Source: Tigriopus japonicus
Taxonomy: Eukaryota > Arthropoda > Copepoda > Harpacticoida > Harpacticidae
Direction: 5' to 3'
Assembly: GCA_010645155.1 (NCBI GenBank)
Contig: CM021316.1
Location: 180,268 to 244,267, forward strand
Length of the DNA: 64,000 nt
The notes beneath the pieces were generated by a model. It was given only the letters and a program-made list of their open reading frames with translations. It made no database searches and was not told the DNA's origin. Numbering within the stretch: position 1 is the stretch's first letter; each line of letters opens with the position of its first letter. The position numbers and the translations under genes are program-made. Positions 11,676 through 22,876 of the stretch are shown piece after piece.

Positions 11676-12796
11676 TCCTTGAAGCAAACATTTTTATTGA
11701 AATTTGACATATTTGAAGATTTCACAGGGCATTATGCCATAACATTAAGAAAATTAAGAAGCCATTAAGAAGCCATATACATTATTGACTTAACTTTTTT
11801 TTGGAGGGGGGGGGGGCTTTTTGGCTTCAGTGCTCTTCTTCTTCTTCTTTGATCTTTGTCATTGCTCACTTTGGCTCCCATAGTTTTGGTTATCTTGTGA
11901 CATAGCTTCTCTGAGATGTTGAAAAGTGTGAGTTTTTTGCTTAAAAGAATTCATGTAATCTTTATCATAAGTATTTTTACATCCACCTTTGAGTGTATTT
12001 CCAACCAGATATGAAAACTCGCCGGAGTTCATTTGCAATATTGATCTTTATCTGCACCTCCCAACTTAGAATAATAACTACTACTTATTATTTAATGTAA
12101 GGAAAATAAAAAAATTGTTGTGCAAATTGTTTGCCTTGAATGTGGCGTAAAAAGTTGAAGCAACGAAGTTCCTAAATTCTAAAGTAAAAAATATGTTAAC
12201 ATCAAAATTATTGAAATATGTAAGAGGGTTTACATATTTTACATGTGGCATTTCGAACTTGTTTAAAACCAGAAGCTTTGACAACATTAACCGTCTTAGC
12301 AACGCCCCTTGCGGCCACTTTCGGAACTCATTATCGTCATCTGACCTACGCTTATTAAGGTCTATTTCTAACGAGAGACTATTTGGTGATTTGTTGATAT
12401 TCGTAAAGAAAGGCGTACAACATTGACATTTCATTGAGCAAAAAGCAAGACCCATACTGTAGACTTTATTCTAATGAAAAGGTATGTTATTACAACTCGA
12501 AGACAAGAATAGGATAGGATGTTCTTACGTAGAAAAGGTCGAAGAGAGGTTAAGCCTCCCTGATCATTAGAGTTGACCTTGTTTCCGTGTTCGGCATAAA
12601 CCCGACTCATACATTCATTGAAGTCAGCAGGACCCCTCTTGACTAATCTCTTCCAAAATGAGTGAGCTATAACACATTTTTCTCTTGCTAATGTATTGGA
12701 AAAAGGAGGAAAGAGCTTTCCGTTGGCATTTTCCTCTATTTTACTAGATACTGTACTAGTTTTTATTCCCACTGATTTCTATGGAACGGGAAGCTA
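11676..12796. other. Unassigned DNA with G-run and CTT-rich stretch
   Basis: It holds a run of about twelve G at 11803-11816 followed by CTTCTTCTTCTT at about 11830-11850. Frames at 12081-12772 on either strand have no recognisable motifs. Confidence 0.4.
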
Positions 12797-13300
12797 CGAG
12801 GGATAACTGGGATATCCAGACTAGAGGTAGACTGGGCCTGTAATTCGTGAAATTGCACGATTTTTGTATTTATGAAAAAAAATCGAATTGAAGATCTATC
12901 TCTTATGAGCAGATGTTATTTTACAAATTTTGTTCTTAGACAAACTTGCTCGAAGCTATGATTTGATTAGGCAAGGTATGTTGGTTGACCCTTGTCAAGG
13001 ATGGCTCAAGCCAGGATTACTTTCAAAATACACACTGGGTCCGATTAGTACAATGAAAATTCAATGGAACAATACATTTGTTGCAAAAACCTGACATTTT
13101 AGTACAATGATCGGACCCAGTGTTTTTTTTTTGAAATTCGTCCTGACGTACAGTGGTTCCTGCCCTTGTATACATAGAAAATAAGCGTCGAGAGAGAGCA
13201 ACATGACAAAAATGATGTATCTTTCAAAGGTAAGGTGTCTCAAATCGAAATTTATCATTTTTTCTGGACCATTTTTTTTTGTTTTTGGTCCACATACCTT
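12797..13300. mobile_element. Fold-back element family C, copy 2, truncated
   Basis: The left end reads TA|CGAGGGATAAC then GGATATCCAGACTAGAGG, and the arm matches 10071-10260 through AGACTGGGCCTGTAATTCG and CGAAGCTATGATTTGATTAG. After a small palindromic insertion (13032-13123) the sequence matches the spacer of copy 1 in reverse (GACGCTTATTTTCTATG-like block at 13170-13190, CAAATCGAAATTTATCATTT at 13240-13259). The right terminal arm is missing. Confidence 0.7.
13032..13123. repeat. 92-bp palindrome-ended insert within family C copy 2
   Basis: It begins ACACTGGGTCCGAT and ends ATCGGACCCAGTGT, perfect 14-bp inverted ends, with a second inner pair around TAGTACAATGA in direct orientation. 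Copy 1 of the host family lacks it at the corresponding place, which suggests an inserted tiny MITE. A target duplication is not clear. Confidence 0.6.
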
Positions 13301-13760
13301 CAAGTATGTTTTCATTGTCCTTTGTCGTCCCATGAGAAATGGGATTTTTTTAGATTTTATTTACCTATTGCAAACCAACCGAGATATTGTGGTTTACAAC
13401 TCAGTTCACCCTTCTTTTGTCCAAAACTAAGTATATGATAAGATCCCAACTGATACATTTGATAACACATCTAGTTTAAAAATCAACTTATAATAACTGC
13501 TTAGTTAAAAGGTTCAACCGAAAATCGAAAGCTTTGAGTGTTCTGCATTGTCACAGTTAAAAACATAACAGGACGCGTTAGCCTGTATTAGTTTCTTGTG
13601 ACCAAATATAAATTTAAACTTTATTTTTGTGAATTCTTGTATTTATTTGAAATAAAAATTCATCAGCTGAAACTAAATTAACTGCCAAAAGTTTTCTTGA
13701 TCTAAAAGGGTTAGAGAGGTCTTATGTCTTGAAATATGTACATGATATTTTTCTTAATTA

Positions 13761-14165
13761 CAGGGTAGCCCATAATTAACGTTTCCTTGATTTTTGCAGT
13801 AAATTTTGGCAATTTGCGACTTTTTTGTAAGAATAATAAAAGTAGTAGAGGTGTTTACCTAACACTTTGTTTGCTTCATCTGAGCCATTCAGTCATTAAT
13901 AGGCTTTGTAATGTGCGGTCAAATCCAGAATGATTTTTCAGAATCGAGCGTGCGTAGTTTGAGTGGGAGAGCCACCACCGGATACAAAATCATACACATA
14001 GTTTCTGAAAATGTCAATCTTCCTTTCACTGAAACTTGTTACAAGTATGCCTACCTAATTTTTTTTTCCTTTAACTAATGTTTCTTTTAATATTTGTGTG
14101 CTGTAATTATTTTTTAAGTAATTAATTGTTTGTTTGGCATGACACACTAAATACGGATGGCCCTG
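13761..14165. mobile_element. Mariner-like MITE, TA-flanked, 405 bp
   Basis: The left end reads TA|CAGGGTAGCCCATAATTAA and the right end, reversed, reads TA|CAGGGCCATCCGTATTTAG. The ends agree at about 12 of 19 positions, share CAGGG, and sit directly beside TA dinucleotides as expected for mariner elements. The interior has no intact transposase frame. Divergence of the ends suggests an old copy; chance pairing of two CAGGG sites cannot be excluded. Confidence 0.5.
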
Positions 14166-15240
14166 TACAATTAGTTTTCAAAAAAACAGCGCCTAATGAG
14201 GTACTAGATTGGTCATCATGCTTAGTATGTCAAAGTAATAAGATTTTGAATAATGATTGGCAATTTGGAATTGAACATTGGTCAATAGAGACGTGCAAAG
14301 GACTGGCACGATTTTTGAGCTTTGTAGGCTGCTCAGGCTGCGCCACAATCGTTGCAAAAACTACCATGATCAAAGCTCTTCCAGTCTCTCTAAAACTTGC
14401 AACGCAAAATTACTCATCATGAACAGAAATTATTCGAAGATTTTGGTTTCTACGTCTTGCATCCAACACTCAATTTGAGTTTGCATGGTCGAGTAACTGA
14501 CCACCAAAAAAGCAGAGCATTGCATTATCTTAAATTACGCTAAAGGGAAGTCACCACCTCAAAAACTGGAAACACTAAAACCAGGTGGCGTCCTTGTGCC
14601 GATTTGAGGTACTGTCTACCTCTCTATAACACACAAGTACTGTAATTGCATTCAAGATTGCTACCCATTTCTGCCTTATGAAAATCTTAACTCTTATTGG
14701 GTTAGAACTTTGAAACTTAGAACTGTATTGATTGTTGCCCTGAAAACTGCAATTGAAACATTGCTCTGTTCCAAAAATATCCCGACAAATTACCGAACTT
14801 TGTCACCAGGAACGTTTACAATTTGAAAACATCTTACTTGCCACGTATGTCACAACTTTGGAACCTTCATAAACAATAAGTCCTCAAGAACGGCAACATC
14901 TGACACTCAAAGCTGGCTAGTCACTTACTCTTGAGCACCAACCAATTTTGTACGTTACATTAGCTCTAGCGAAGTCGTCCATCCGAAGTTTGGCACGTGG
15001 AAACATTGCCTTTTACATGCTTCTTTGAGCCTCTTTGTGCCTTGTTTATGTTCATGTTAGTTTCTGGCCCTTAAAGTTGGTTTATGTACACTGTACGTTT
15101 ATACCAGCAAAGTGTCAAAGCAGGCGAGCATTGTGTAAAATGATTTGTTGGCAGATGCCATGAACTGGAAACATTTGTCGACGTGTTTTAGTCGCGTAAA
15201 GTACTTGAAACAAATCCTCAAAAGGTTAAATACTGCTCAG
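14166..15240. other. Unassigned DNA
   Basis: No supported gene or repeat was recognised. Confidence 0.4.
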
Positions 15241-15395
15241 TAGGCCAAGGGAAATAATTTTATTTTGCTGTGGAGCAAAAATCCTAGACGTTTCAAGGAG
15301 TAAGGTCAGCTGAAGATAACCATCAGCTGACACTACGTTGTAAACCGTCTGGGGTTTCTGCTCCACAGCAAAATAAAATCATTTCCCGGGGCCTA
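15241..15395. mobile_element. hAT-type hairpin MITE, 155 bp, TSD CTGCTCAG
   Basis: The element begins TAGGCCAAGGGAAAT and ends ATTTCCCGGGGCCTA. Inside these lie longer inverted arms TTTTGCTGTGGAGCA/TGCTCCACAGCAAAA and ATCCTAGACGT/ACCGTCTGGGGT. Exact 8-bp direct repeats CTGCTCAG flank it at 15233-15240 and 15396-15403. An 8-bp duplication with YAGG-type ends is the signature of the hAT superfamily. The whole element folds into one hairpin with a short loop near CAGCTGA repeats. It shares its arms with 32302-32445, 15503-15660 and fragments near 36990 and 38900. Confidence 0.88.
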
Positions 15396-15502
15396 CTGCT
15401 CAGTCTTGGAATGGAACCCTAATCTAAATGGAAGTAAAGGCACCAACTAGAGACCCTAGATAAGTCAGAGACATGAAACATTGAGACTTATTTAACTTCA
15501 CT

Positions 15503-15660
15503 TGGATAAAGTTGTTGTTTTTTTGTGGAGCAGAAACCCCGGACATTTTAAAGACTAAGGTCAGCTGACGATCACGCTCGTCAACCATGAACTGACTTTT
15601 ACGTGGTGAAACGTCTAGGATTTCTGATACACAGCAAAACAGCAACTTTATCCGAGCCCT
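15503..15660. mobile_element. Diverged relative of the 155-bp hairpin MITE
   Basis: Arms GGATAAAGTTG...TTTGTGGAGCAGAAACCCCGG and, reversed, GGATAAAGTTGCTG...TGTGTATCAGAAATCCTAG match the family at 15241-15395, and the centre again carries GTCAGCTGA. The terminal TAGG-type motif is recognisable on the right side (CCTA) but not on the left, and no target duplication is clear. It lies only about 110 bp from the clean copy. Confidence 0.7.
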
Positions 15661-16153
15661 AAATAACTTTGGCACCCTTGAAATGTGGTGACACTCTTTG
15701 GGGGTCGTTTATTGCATGAAGGACAAATTTTGCCCAAGTTTTTTATGCCAACATTTGGCTGCATTTGTCTTGCATTTCCCATGAAACACTATTGAGAAAT
15801 TATGCATCTAATGTTGAGACTTTTTACTTGAAAAATCAAAGAGAATAATTCTGATAACTATGTTGACTTTCTTTTCCGTCCAAATAAGGAAAATCTAAAA
15901 AAAACGTTTGCCATTTTGGTTAAAACCCCACGTGTCTCTGAGAAGTCTAGGGCTCTAGTACAAACATGTGTATGAAAGCTGACTTTTTGAACATTCTTGC
16001 CCACATTGTCGTGATTGAACCTGCATTTTTCAGACTATTGAACCCAAGTTCCAGATTCTGGACAAAACATTTTGATTGGCTGGGAGAGCACGTTGGCCTT
16101 TTCCCACAAGGATATTTTTCTGAATACTTGAGGAAAACACAAACTCTTTTAAC

Positions 16154-16470
16154 CAGTGATTGACCGAAAGCGCTTTCGGCCAAAATTACGGCCGAAATTT
16201 TGGTTTCGGTTATGCCTACCGAAACCGAAAGCAGACATGCACTATAAAAGATGGAATTTGACGACAATTTCTTCGTTATTTCCTCCGTTCTTTATTTTCT
16301 CCGTTTTTTCAAAATTAGCGACTACCCAACATTGAACACATGAGCAATTTTATGGTGATTTTTGCATTTTTCCAATTTTGTAGTCAGCTGCTTTCGGTTT
16401 CGGTTCCGGTTAAGCCTTTTTTCGGCTGAAACTGTCGGTTTCAATTATAAGCCCTTTCGGTCCATCGCTA
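16154..16470. mobile_element. hAT-type MITE, 317 bp, TSD CTTTTAAC
   Basis: The left end is CAGTGATTGACCGAAAG; the right end, reversed, is TAGCGATGGACCGAAAG. Exact 8-bp repeats CTTTTAAC flank it (16146-16153 and 16471-16478). The subterminal regions are rich in both orientations of ACCGAAACCGAAAGC, giving long imperfect inverted arms. This is typical of non-autonomous hAT elements, where subterminal motif clusters bind transposase. A more diverged copy lies at about 62290-62563. Confidence 0.9.
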
Positions 16471-16826
16471 CTTTTAACAAACTAAAACAGGGCGATGAGT
16501 CACGAATTTATTTTTTTTATTTTTTTTATTATTGTCGTCCTTTGATTCGTCAAAGAATCTCTTCAGTTTTAATAAAAACAAGGCTTTTGCGATTCCTTAC
16601 CTTCGAGTCTTGATAATTTTATTTGGAAAAGTTTCATATTTTGGACAAAAATAGCTTAATACACCTTGCATAAACAACAAAAAGAACAAATGAAATCACA
16701 AATACAACCAGAAAATTGCATACTTCGGCAAAATGAACACCAAAAAAGAACTAACAATAGCCGCGCACATTCAAAATATTGAAAAGGAAGTAGGTATCAG
16801 CTAGGTTCTTGAGTCACCATTTTTTA

Positions 16827-17060
16827 GGGAGGAGACGTGGTAGATCTAACATTACTAGCGTAGTATTAAGAGAAGTTCCAGGTTCAATTCTTCTCCCTGA
16901 CCTTGCTCAAGGAAGCTGTTTCGTAGACGTTCATTCACACCCTCAGAACCTTTCTGATACCGGACATAAGATTGTCTATCAGAAACGCTATGAACGATGT
17001 GATAGCTGGCTTTGTTGGCCGGGCGAGGCTCAAACCTCCCACCCTAGCACTCACAGAAGA
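16827..17060 (+). repeat. tRNA-derived SINE, copy 1
   Basis: It starts GGGAGGAGACGTGG and carries a B-box-like GGTTCAATTCT at 16881-16891. It shares its body (ACCTTGCTCAAGGAAGCTG, GACGTTCATTCACACCCTCA) with the copy at 53039. The A-box region is decayed relative to copy 2. The tRNA-like head followed by a tRNA-unrelated body identifies a SINE transcribed by RNA polymerase III rather than a working tRNA gene. The 3' boundary is uncertain. Confidence 0.7.
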
Positions 17061-18022
17061 AAAAACATATTTCTTTTGAATAATTTAAAGGTAAGATTTT
17101 TGGTCGCAGAGTTCCTTTCTCTTTCATCTTAGCAAAAGAGAAAAAGCGCAAAAATACTCCAAGTTTCTGATCCGACATTAAATTTCAAGGAGGACACGGG
17201 ATCAATTACGATATCTTATTAGAACACCAACATCCAAATGTATGTACGGACTCTCGCTTTCCTTAATGTATAGTTTTCCAATTGAATATAATTTCTATTG
17301 TGTTCCATGGCTGCAAATTGCATAACTTTATTAAGGAAAATCGATACCGAAGAAGGCGGAAGACACTACAATGTAGATTACCAACAATTGAGAAGAAGTA
17401 CAAGCGCATTCCTCGGATCTGTTATTCGGATTAGAGACATGAAAGAGGCAGGAAATTAATTCCAAAAAGACGCTCAAATACAAATGCAACCTTGTTTACA
17501 GAACAAGGAAGATGGTAGCTCAGTTCCACATAAGGATGACGGCAAGTCAGCAACCAACTCGAGATTACGAGGTACAGAATGCAGATACCAAGAATGAAAA
17601 AAAGTATGTTTGTAAAAATGTACTGTATTTACATGCCAGTGGTTTTCAGTAAAAGGGACGCTGCGAGGTCCAAACGAGAGAACGAACCACCGTTACCAGA
17701 GCTTTTCGAATTGATCATGCCAGAACATGTTTAAAAATGTTTCACGTTTGGCTCAGTAAAAACAAACTGTGTTACTTCCATGCTCTGCATTTTTACCTTA
17801 CAAATTTGGAAACCAAGGCAATAATGATTTTAAGATGATAAATGTTCTTCTGAACAAAAAGATTAATCTTAAAACCAAGAATTACCGTTTGGGCAATGTT
17901 CAAAGATATTTTGTTTCTGTTTTGAAATGAGAACAGGTTTTAACAGAGAGGGAAGTTTTTGCTGTAAATTTGTGTTTGCCATTATTTTCTTCAAAACTAT
18001 GTACTTGGCAGACGTGTGATGT
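17061..18022. other. Unassigned DNA
   Basis: No supported gene or repeat was recognised. Confidence 0.4.
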
Positions 18023-18223
18023 AATTGTACCTACGATTACAATTACGTAATTGCAATTAGCCGATGACATTTCCAAGTAATTGTAATTAATTACATTTGA
18101 AATCAGAGTAATTGTAGTTGTTATTGATTACATTCCGGCCAATATAATTGAAAATTTTCAATTTAGAAATTACAATTACATTTTCACCAAAAAAAAACAA
18201 GCACTGGGTTGAAACCTATTTCA
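18023..18223. repeat. AATTAC-rich dispersed repeat, left of gap
   Basis: The stretch is built from GTAATTGTAATTAATTACA motifs in both orientations. The same motifs occur on the right of the gap at 18950-19018, so the gap probably lies inside one AT-rich inverted-repeat element. The element could not be bounded because its middle is missing. Confidence 0.6.
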
Positions 18224-18875
18224 NNNNNNNNNNNNNNNNNNNNNNNNNNNNNNNNNNNNNNNNNNNNNNNNNNNNNNNNNNNNNNNNNNNNNNNNNNNNN
18301 NNNNNNNNNNNNNNNNNNNNNNNNNNNNNNNNNNNNNNNNNNNNNNNNNNNNNNNNNNNNNNNNNNNNNNNNNNNNNNNNNNNNNNNNNNNNNNNNNNNN
18401 NNNNNNNNNNNNNNNNNNNNNNNNNNNNNNNNNNNNNNNNNNNNNNNNNNNNNNNNNNNNNNNNNNNNNNNNNNNNNNNNNNNNNNNNNNNNNNNNNNNN
18501 NNNNNNNNNNNNNNNNNNNNNNNNNNNNNNNNNNNNNNNNNNNNNNNNNNNNNNNNNNNNNNNNNNNNNNNNNNNNNNNNNNNNNNNNNNNNNNNNNNNN
18601 NNNNNNNNNNNNNNNNNNNNNNNNNNNNNNNNNNNNNNNNNNNNNNNNNNNNNNNNNNNNNNNNNNNNNNNNNNNNNNNNNNNNNNNNNNNNNNNNNNNN
18701 NNNNNNNNNNNNNNNNNNNNNNNNNNNNNNNNNNNNNNNNNNNNNNNNNNNNNNNNNNNNNNNNNNNNNNNNNNNNNNNNNNNNNNNNNNNNNNNNNNNN
18801 NNNNNNNNNNNNNNNNNNNNNNNNNNNNNNNNNNNNNNNNNNNNNNNNNNNNNNNNNNNNNNNNNNNNNNNNNNN
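18224..18875. other. Assembly gap (652 N)
   Basis: A run of N. The long frames that cross it are artefacts of unknown bases. Confidence 0.99.
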
Positions 18876-18949
18876 AAGTATTACCAAACTTGAGTGTCTT
18901 TGAAACTGCAAAAGATTTTTTATCGGAAAATGTTTTTTAAATGCATCTA

Positions 18950-19018
18950 AAGTAATTGTAATTGCAATCGATTAATTTTGAGACTTAAGTAATTGTAATT
19001 AATTACATTTTGAAAGTA
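18950..19018. repeat. AATTAC-rich repeat, right of gap
   Basis: AGTAATTGTAATTGC and AAGTAATTGTAATTAATTAC repeat the motif seen at 18070-18120. It abuts the CACGGTGTT terminus of the following fold-back element. Confidence 0.6.
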
Positions 19019-19021
19019 ATT

Positions 19022-19946
19022 CACGGTGTTTCGAATGGCTTTTTAGGTTTTTATCAAAATACCCAAAGACATCTTAGCATTTTTTAGACTCAAAATTAAA
19101 TGGGGAACAACTTTACTTTTATGTCTTAAATAAGTTTAGGTCCAGAAAAAAAGTTATTTTCTTCATATAAGATTTCTTGAAAAACTATTTGACCCATATA
19201 TAGAGACCAATTAGTTACATATTGAATTCAAATTGAATAAAAATAAATTCATCAACAGCTGAGTTATTTGACTTTGAATGGTCCATTTTTGACCACAAAA
19301 AGCCGAAAAACGCTACAGTTATAAAAAAAATTTGTTTGGTGGACGTTTCAAATTTCAATTTTAGTCCATTTTGAACATGACCTTCAAGAAATCATAAATT
19401 TGAATTCGAATCCGTTGGACATATTTCTTTGTAATTGTGGCTAACCACGTTACAACGTATATTCTAAATGGTCAAAAAAATATTTTTCAAAAATCTTGTT
19501 TTAAGTGTATTTTAAGTGATATTTTATATTACTTTCAGCTATTTTGAAATAAACTTCAAAACTCAAACTTCTATTTCCTTTTGCAAGATTGAAAATATAC
19601 AGTATATGAAATCTTTGGGATTTTTTTTTTGATATTACTGTAGCGTTTTTCGACTTTTTGTGGTCAAAAATGGACCATTCAAACCCAAATAACTCAGCTG
19701 TTGATGAATTTATTTTTATTCAATTTGAATTCAATATGTAACTAATTGGTCTCTAAATATGAGTCAGATAGTTTTTCAAAAAATCTTATGAACATTAGGT
19801 TTTTAGGTATATAACTTTTTCCTTGGACCTAAACCTACATAGGACAATAAAGGGAAATTTGTTCCCCATTGAATTTTGAGTCCATAAATGCTAAGATGTC
19901 TTTGGATATTTTGATACAAATCTAAAAAGCTATTCGGAACACCGTG
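19022..19946. mobile_element. Fold-back element family B, 925 bp, about 310-bp arms
   Basis: The element begins CACGGTGTTTCGAATGGCTT and ends, reversed, CACGGTGTTCCGAATAGCTT. The arms (about 19022-19335 and 19620-19946) also share TCAAAATACCCAAAGACATC, GGGGAACAA, TTGACCCATAT and CAACAGCTGAGTTATTTG. The flanks read AATT on both sides, which may be either a 4-bp duplication or part of a palindromic terminus. No transposase is encoded. A shorter copy with the same ends is at 63242-63738 and a truncated one at 7588-7765. Confidence 0.85.
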
Positions 19947-20847
19947 AATTGGCACAGGTTGGGTATTTGAAGACATCTGGCAACACTGTTTTGGTATTTT
20001 TTTTTGTCCAGACATCACATCATATCGTTGCTATTTCCAGGTTATCTTCTAACAGATAAGATTCAGCTCTGTACAAAGGGACGAGGATCAAGAAGTTTTT
20101 TGGCTTAGTTTATTCGGTTTTTTTTATTGCTCGTGCAATAAAAAAAGGGTATATTCGATGACCTGGTGGAAGTTGTTCTTTGGAGAGATGAGAAATGTTA
20201 AATTTGAAACAAATTAAAAAAAATAGTGCCAAATGTTTTGTCACATCCCAAATCTGAAAACAATGGTCCATTGGATTCCCTTCTTGTTTTGTTTCAATGC
20301 ACATGAGGTGTCTATTAGATATTGTCACAAAAGTTATCTTAAATATGATAGAAAAATAAATTTGACCGCATAAAGAATTTAGCTGAAATAAACTTATGAA
20401 TCTGAGTCAAAGCAATGGCTCGATTGGGGTATCACATGTTTACGTAGTGCTGAAATCGTTTCCAAAAGTGGAACAATCTTGATTTAAAAAGGAAAGGACA
20501 AAGAGAGGTTGCGAGACTCCTACTTTATTTCTTGAGCGAAAGAGACTACTTCAAGTCGTGATATCCCCAGAGACCTGTGTTTTTCAAAGTGCTTTTAATG
20601 ACCAGGGCTAGGGTAAAGTTGCAAAATGCAACTTGCACCAAGAATTGCAAACTTTGGTCATTTTACTCAACTTCTGCAAGTTTTCGCCCCAAACAACAAT
20701 TATTGGCAGCTTTGTCTAGATCACCAATCAAAACTATGTTCTTAAGGAAGCCAAAGGTTAAAAAAGGCTAAAAACGCCCAGAATTGAGACACACATGTGG
20801 CCAAATTTGATATTTTCATTTGCCACCGTTAAGAAATGTTTTCATCC
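19947..20847. other. Unassigned DNA with a small A/T hairpin
   Basis: A short perfect hairpin (TTTTTTATTGCTCG and CGTGCAATAAAAAA) lies at about 20120-20149. No gene is supported. Confidence 0.4.
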
Positions 20848-21389
20848 CCATGGGAGTGATTATTGTATCATTTTACGGACCTGCTGCCGTCTCTAACTGC
20901 CGTTAGCAGTGTAGGCTTGCCCAAAAAATCTCAGTTTTCAAGGGTCAGATTTTTGAAAAATGTTGCATTTTTGGGCATGTATGTAGGTTAATGTATGTTG
21001 AGAATTATTGCAAAGTAATTTGAAAACAAATGGATAAATTGGAAGCCTTCAATTAAACAAATTATTTGTTTTTAGGTTTAGTTGCCCCGGGAAACGATCT
21101 CCTCTGGCCATCTTGTTATTCAAAGTTTGGCATTCCTAATTTCAAAGTTTGGAAGAACCCTCTCAACTTAAGTAGCGAAATTTTAGATAAAAGCAACAAA
21201 ACATAATTTTTTGGAAATACAATGTCAAGAATTGCTATTTCAACTTCAAGTTGTACAGATAAGAAAGGCATTGTTGCAATCACCAGGCCTAAACCTTCGT
21301 TTTAGTTACTTCGCACGCTCATCAGAAACACAGTTCTTCCGAACTTTTTTTTCCCGCCAAAAATGATGACGTCACTAGCAATTGCTGTA
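20848..21389 (+). repeat. 0.5-kb dispersed repeat, family A, copy 3
   Basis: It is collinear with 1018-1548 and with the reverse of 6871-7378. It has an extra TCTCTAACTGCCG next to the GCTGCCGT block. The tail GCACGCTCATCAGAAACA, TTCCCGCCAAAAATGATGAC is well kept. No conserved open frame across copies. Confidence 0.78.
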
Positions 21390-21822
21390 ATTAGAAACAG
21401 TGGTGAAAAAAGGTCCAGGTCTGCCTTGAGGAACACCCTTCCCTTTTGCAGGAAGGCTTTCCCCGTCACGGAATCAGAGATTGATATATTTTCTTGGAAG
21501 TCTCAGGATAGATGCGACATCGTGGAAGGAAGGACACAGCCTTCGAGAAAATGAAGAGTAAAGCCCCGTCCGTCGTCGATATCGGGGGTTTCGGCCTTCC
21601 AACTTGCAATTCTTTGTACCCAAATTCAACCACGAATTCAAGATCTCTCCAACAAGGGAGTCCTGTTTACTGGGCACAGGAAAGTCTGTGGACCTAACGC
21701 GGTTATTCCCAGGGCTGGTCGTAGGGATTAACCCCTCCGAAAAGAGTCCCGTTTATCCCCACTTGGGATAAACGGGATTTTCCTTCAAGTAGTGGAAGGG
21801 ATAATGGGACAAACGGGATTTT

Positions 21823-22030
21823 CCTACTTTTCAAGCTTTTTTTCCTACTTTTCAAGCTTTTTTCCTACTTTTCAAGCTTTTTACCTACTTTTCAAGCTTT
21901 TTACCTACTTTTCAAGCTTTTTTCCTACTTTAAGCTTTTTTCCTACTTTTCAAGCTTAATTCCTACTTTTCAAGCTTTTTTCCTACTTTTCAAGCTTTTT
22001 CCTACTTTTCAAGCATTTTTTTCTACCTCA
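21823..22030 (+). repeat. 20-bp minisatellite (TACTTTTCAAGCTTTTTTCC)
   Basis: About ten tandem units of 18-21 bp with HindIII-like AAGCTT in most units. It lies inside the hAT-type element. Confidence 0.92.
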
Positions 22031-22726
22031 CAAGCAATTTTTCCTACGTTTCAAATATTTCTTCTTTATTTCTATAATTATTCACAAATATCCCAAACAC
22101 GTTATTTCCCACAAAATCTCACTTTTTTCAATTAAGTCCCACACAAAAATTATTTCCATTAGTACAATGAAAACTCCTAGGTTTTTAGCTTTTATTTGTT
22201 TGTGTTTCCGAAGTTAAACCGCAGCTTCGCAACTGCAATCTGATAAAGGCTGTCTACTCAGTAGGAATATTGCAGGGTTAGTTGGTGGACTATCTCAGCC
22301 ATAAAGCGTCCCGTTTATTGGGATTAACGGGATTTTCCTCCAGGGAATAACGGGGATAAAGGGGATTTCCCTCCTTTTTCAAACATTTTTCCCCAATCTT
22401 TAGAAATAAGTTCATTTTTGTGTCTCTGTATTACATTTACTTAGCATGAAGTTTTCTGACTTAGATAATCTTCAACTTTGGAAGAATTCTTCTATTTCAT
22501 CACGTCTCATCAAGTACCATCAATTGTAGGCTTTTTGTTACATATTTTTACTAATTTCATTACAAATTATTTCTGTTATATATTCTGTTAAATATTGTAA
22601 ATATATTTCATTAATATTCATATTAAGCCTTTAGTTTGAACGGCTACTTTCAGTGATGCCAAAATTTTTTCAAACATGTTAAAATTGGAACAAAATTGGC
22701 TTTATTTCGTTTATCCACCGGTTCAT

Positions 22727-22825
22727 CCCGTTTATCCCCCATTTATCCCGTTTATCCCCCCATTTATCCCGTTTATCCCCCCATTTATCCCGTTTATCCC
22801 CCAATTTATCCCGTTTATCCCCGGG
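22727..22825 (+). repeat. 20-bp minisatellite (ATTTATCCCGTTTATCCCCC)
   Basis: Five nearly perfect 20-bp units whose core CCCGTTTATCCCC also occurs, inverted, near the left end of the same element (21752-21800, 22310-22360). Confidence 0.92.
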
Positions 22826-22876
22826 TAAAGGGGATAAATCGAAAAAGTTGATCCCCGGACCAACCCTGGTTATTCT

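Larger units (their letters stand above)
21710..22868. mobile_element. hAT-type element, 1159 bp, with internal minisatellites, TSD GTTATTCY
   Basis: The left end is CAGGGCTGGTCGTAGGGATT and the right end, reversed, is CAGGGTTGGTCCGGGGATCA. The flanks are 8-bp near-identical repeats GTTATTCC (21702-21709) and GTTATTCT (22869-22876), as in hAT elements. The interior has no transposase. It is dominated by copies of CCCGTTTATCCCC in both orientations near the ends and by two minisatellites (21823-22030 and 22727-22825). The subterminal motif clusters could be transposase-binding sites that expanded by slippage, which is inference. Confidence 0.85.

Noticed and set aside
18148..18940. Frames of 230-250 codons around 18.2-18.9 kb
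   Set aside because: They consist almost entirely of unknown bases in the assembly gap.
21823..22030. Possible CRISPR-like array
   Set aside because: Units are contiguous 18-21 bp with no unique spacers, and the context is eukaryotic; it is a minisatellite.
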